Assembly (NCBI RefSeq): GCF_016863395.1
Contig: NZ_BOOU01000013.1
Coordinates: 186,001 to 250,000 of the forward strand
Direction of reading: 5' to 3'
DNA: 64,000 bases
Origin: Sphaerisporangium rufum
Lineage (GTDB): Bacteria; Actinomycetota; Actinomycetes; Streptosporangiales; Streptosporangiaceae
Shown: piece by piece, positions 63,304 through 64,000 of the stretch
Numbering within the stretch: the stretch's first letter is position 1
How the letters are laid out: each line of letters opens with the position of its first letter
Translations under genes and position numbers: made by a program
The notes under the pieces: model-generated
Told to the model about the DNA's origin: nothing
Databases searched by the model: none
Seen by the model: the letters and a program-made list of their open reading frames with translations, nothing else

Positions 63304-64000
63304 ATGGCCGTCGTACTCGGCCCGAACCGCTACGGCAAGGCGGAGACGCGGGTGGTCCGCGTCGCCCGGGAGGGCGAGGTGCACCACCTCAAGGACTGCA
63401 CCGTGTCGATCGCGCTGTCGGGCGCGATGGAGGCGGTGCACCTGGCCGGCGACAACGCCGCCGTGCTGCCCACCGACTCCCAGAAGAACACCGTCTACGC
63501 CTTCGCCCGCGAGCACGGCATCGGGGAGATCGAGGAGTTCGCCCTGCTGCTCGCCCGGCACTTCGTGGACTCCCAGCAGGCCGTGCACCACGCGCGGGTC
63601 GCGATCGACGAGCACGCCTGGGTGCGGCGCGGGCCGCACTCGTTCGTGCGGGACGGCACCGAGGTCCGTACCTGCCTGGTGCACCACGACCGGGACGGCA
63701 CCTCGAGCGTGGTCTCCGGGCTGCGCGACCTGGTGCTGCTCAACTCCACCGGCTCGGAGTTCCACGGCTTCGCCACCGACCGCTACACCACGCTGGCCCC
63801 GGCCACCGACCGGGTGCTGGCCACCGCGGTGACCGCCGGGTGGCGGCACGCCGGGCCCGGGACCGGGTCCTCCGCCGATTCGTACGCGAGTTCGTACGCC
63901 GACTCCTACACCGGGGCCCGGGAGTGCCTGCTGGAGGCGTTCGCCGGCACCCACAGCCTGTCGCTGCAGCAGACCCTGTACGCCATGGGCCGCCGGGTGC
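63304..64000 (+). CDS. pucL: Urate oxidase (partial, runs off right edge)
   Basis: The first 232 residues of cofactor-free urate oxidase: VVLGPNRYGKAETRVVRV (catalytic Lys), TDSQKNTVYAFAREH (catalytic Thr), then VLLNSTGSEFHGFATDRYTTL and the paired T-fold repeats. It converts urate to 5-hydroxyisourate, the substrate of uraH. A Ser/Tyr-rich insertion (DSYASSYADSY) near residue 200 is unusual. GGGGAG seven bases upstream supports ATG 63304. The C-terminus is outside the window. Confidence 0.95.
   Translation, partial: MAVVLGPNRYGKAETRVVRVAREGEVHHLKDCTVSIALSGAMEAVHLAGDNAAVLPTDSQKNTVYAFAREHGIGEIEEFALLLARHFVDSQQAVHHARVAIDEHAWVRRGPHSFVRDGTEVRTCLVHHDRDGTSSVVSGLRDLVLLNSTGSEFHGFATDRYTTLAPATDRVLATAVTAGWRHAGPGTGSSADSYASSYADSYTGARECLLEAFAGTHSLSLQQTLYAMGRRV

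Overview
The window is a high-GC actinobacterial chromosome segment. Codon use is strongly G/C at third positions, several genes start with GTG or TTG, and many mRNAs look leaderless. The gene order follows a backbone that I recall from Mycobacterium tuberculosis (roughly Rv2178c to Rv2194) and Streptomyces: qcrC-ctaE, trpD, a DnaQ/UvrC-like protein, a RipC-like NlpC/P60 hydrolase, pimB, fadD15, an SRPBCC protein, an ArsA-like ATPase, plsC and a DAHP synthase. This points to a filamentous or sporulating actinomycete (Streptosporangiales/Thermomonosporaceae-like). The species is not determinable by eye. No rRNA, tRNA, CRISPR array, insertion sequence or prophage was seen.

Layout. 1-1311: end of the cytochrome bcc-aa3 operon (ctaE then qcrC, minus strand; qcrC runs off the left edge). 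1494-4362: pseudo-receiver protein, trpD, stand-alone Lrp/AsnC ligand-binding domain, and an RHH-PIN toxin-antitoxin pair. 4393-13865: DnaQ/GIY-YIG nuclease, small secreted protein, NYN-domain protein, two NlpC/P60 wall hydrolases (the second behind a c-di-AMP riboswitch), an ArsR-regulated MFS exporter and a secreted gluzincin-like protein. 13900-17234: M48 protease, pimB and a GNAT acetyltransferase. 17235-24127 is accessory: decayed coding fragments, an XRE-ImmA protease with a frameshifted PIN partner, a giant HAMP-array hybrid histidine kinase and a BKACE-family enzyme. 24156-34652 returns to the backbone: fadD, metallophosphoesterase, SRPBCC, ArsA, a zinc-cysteine protein, glucokinase, EEP-fold hydrolase, secreted propeller-like protein, membrane protein, esterase and plsC.

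34751-54637 is a second accessory stretch: an orphan hypF, mmuM, a SNF2-SWIM pair, a MerR/VIT-VWA pair divergent from dps, a 1120-residue degenerate-caspase/KAP NTPase, a MarR-GNAT fusion, a lactonase, a probable pyrophosphate-dependent phosphofructokinase behind a DasR-type box, and an MHYT sensor. 54961-64000: thiI, an MBL-fold hydrolase, aroF behind an apparent Phe-Trp-Tyr attenuator, a molybdopterin-type oxidoreductase, a LytS/LytTR pair, endonuclease IV and the start of a urate-degradation operon (uraD-uraH-urate oxidase, cut by the right edge).

The most interesting items are: the aroF leader with adjacent Phe, Trp and Tyr codons and a 15-bp terminator; the catalytically degenerate caspase-like domain fused to a membrane KAP NTPase; the XRE-ImmA/PIN module with its operator built around the -10 box; the DasR-like palindrome in front of a PPi-type phosphofructokinase; and ten genes sharing a TANNNT-N6/7-start leaderless geometry.
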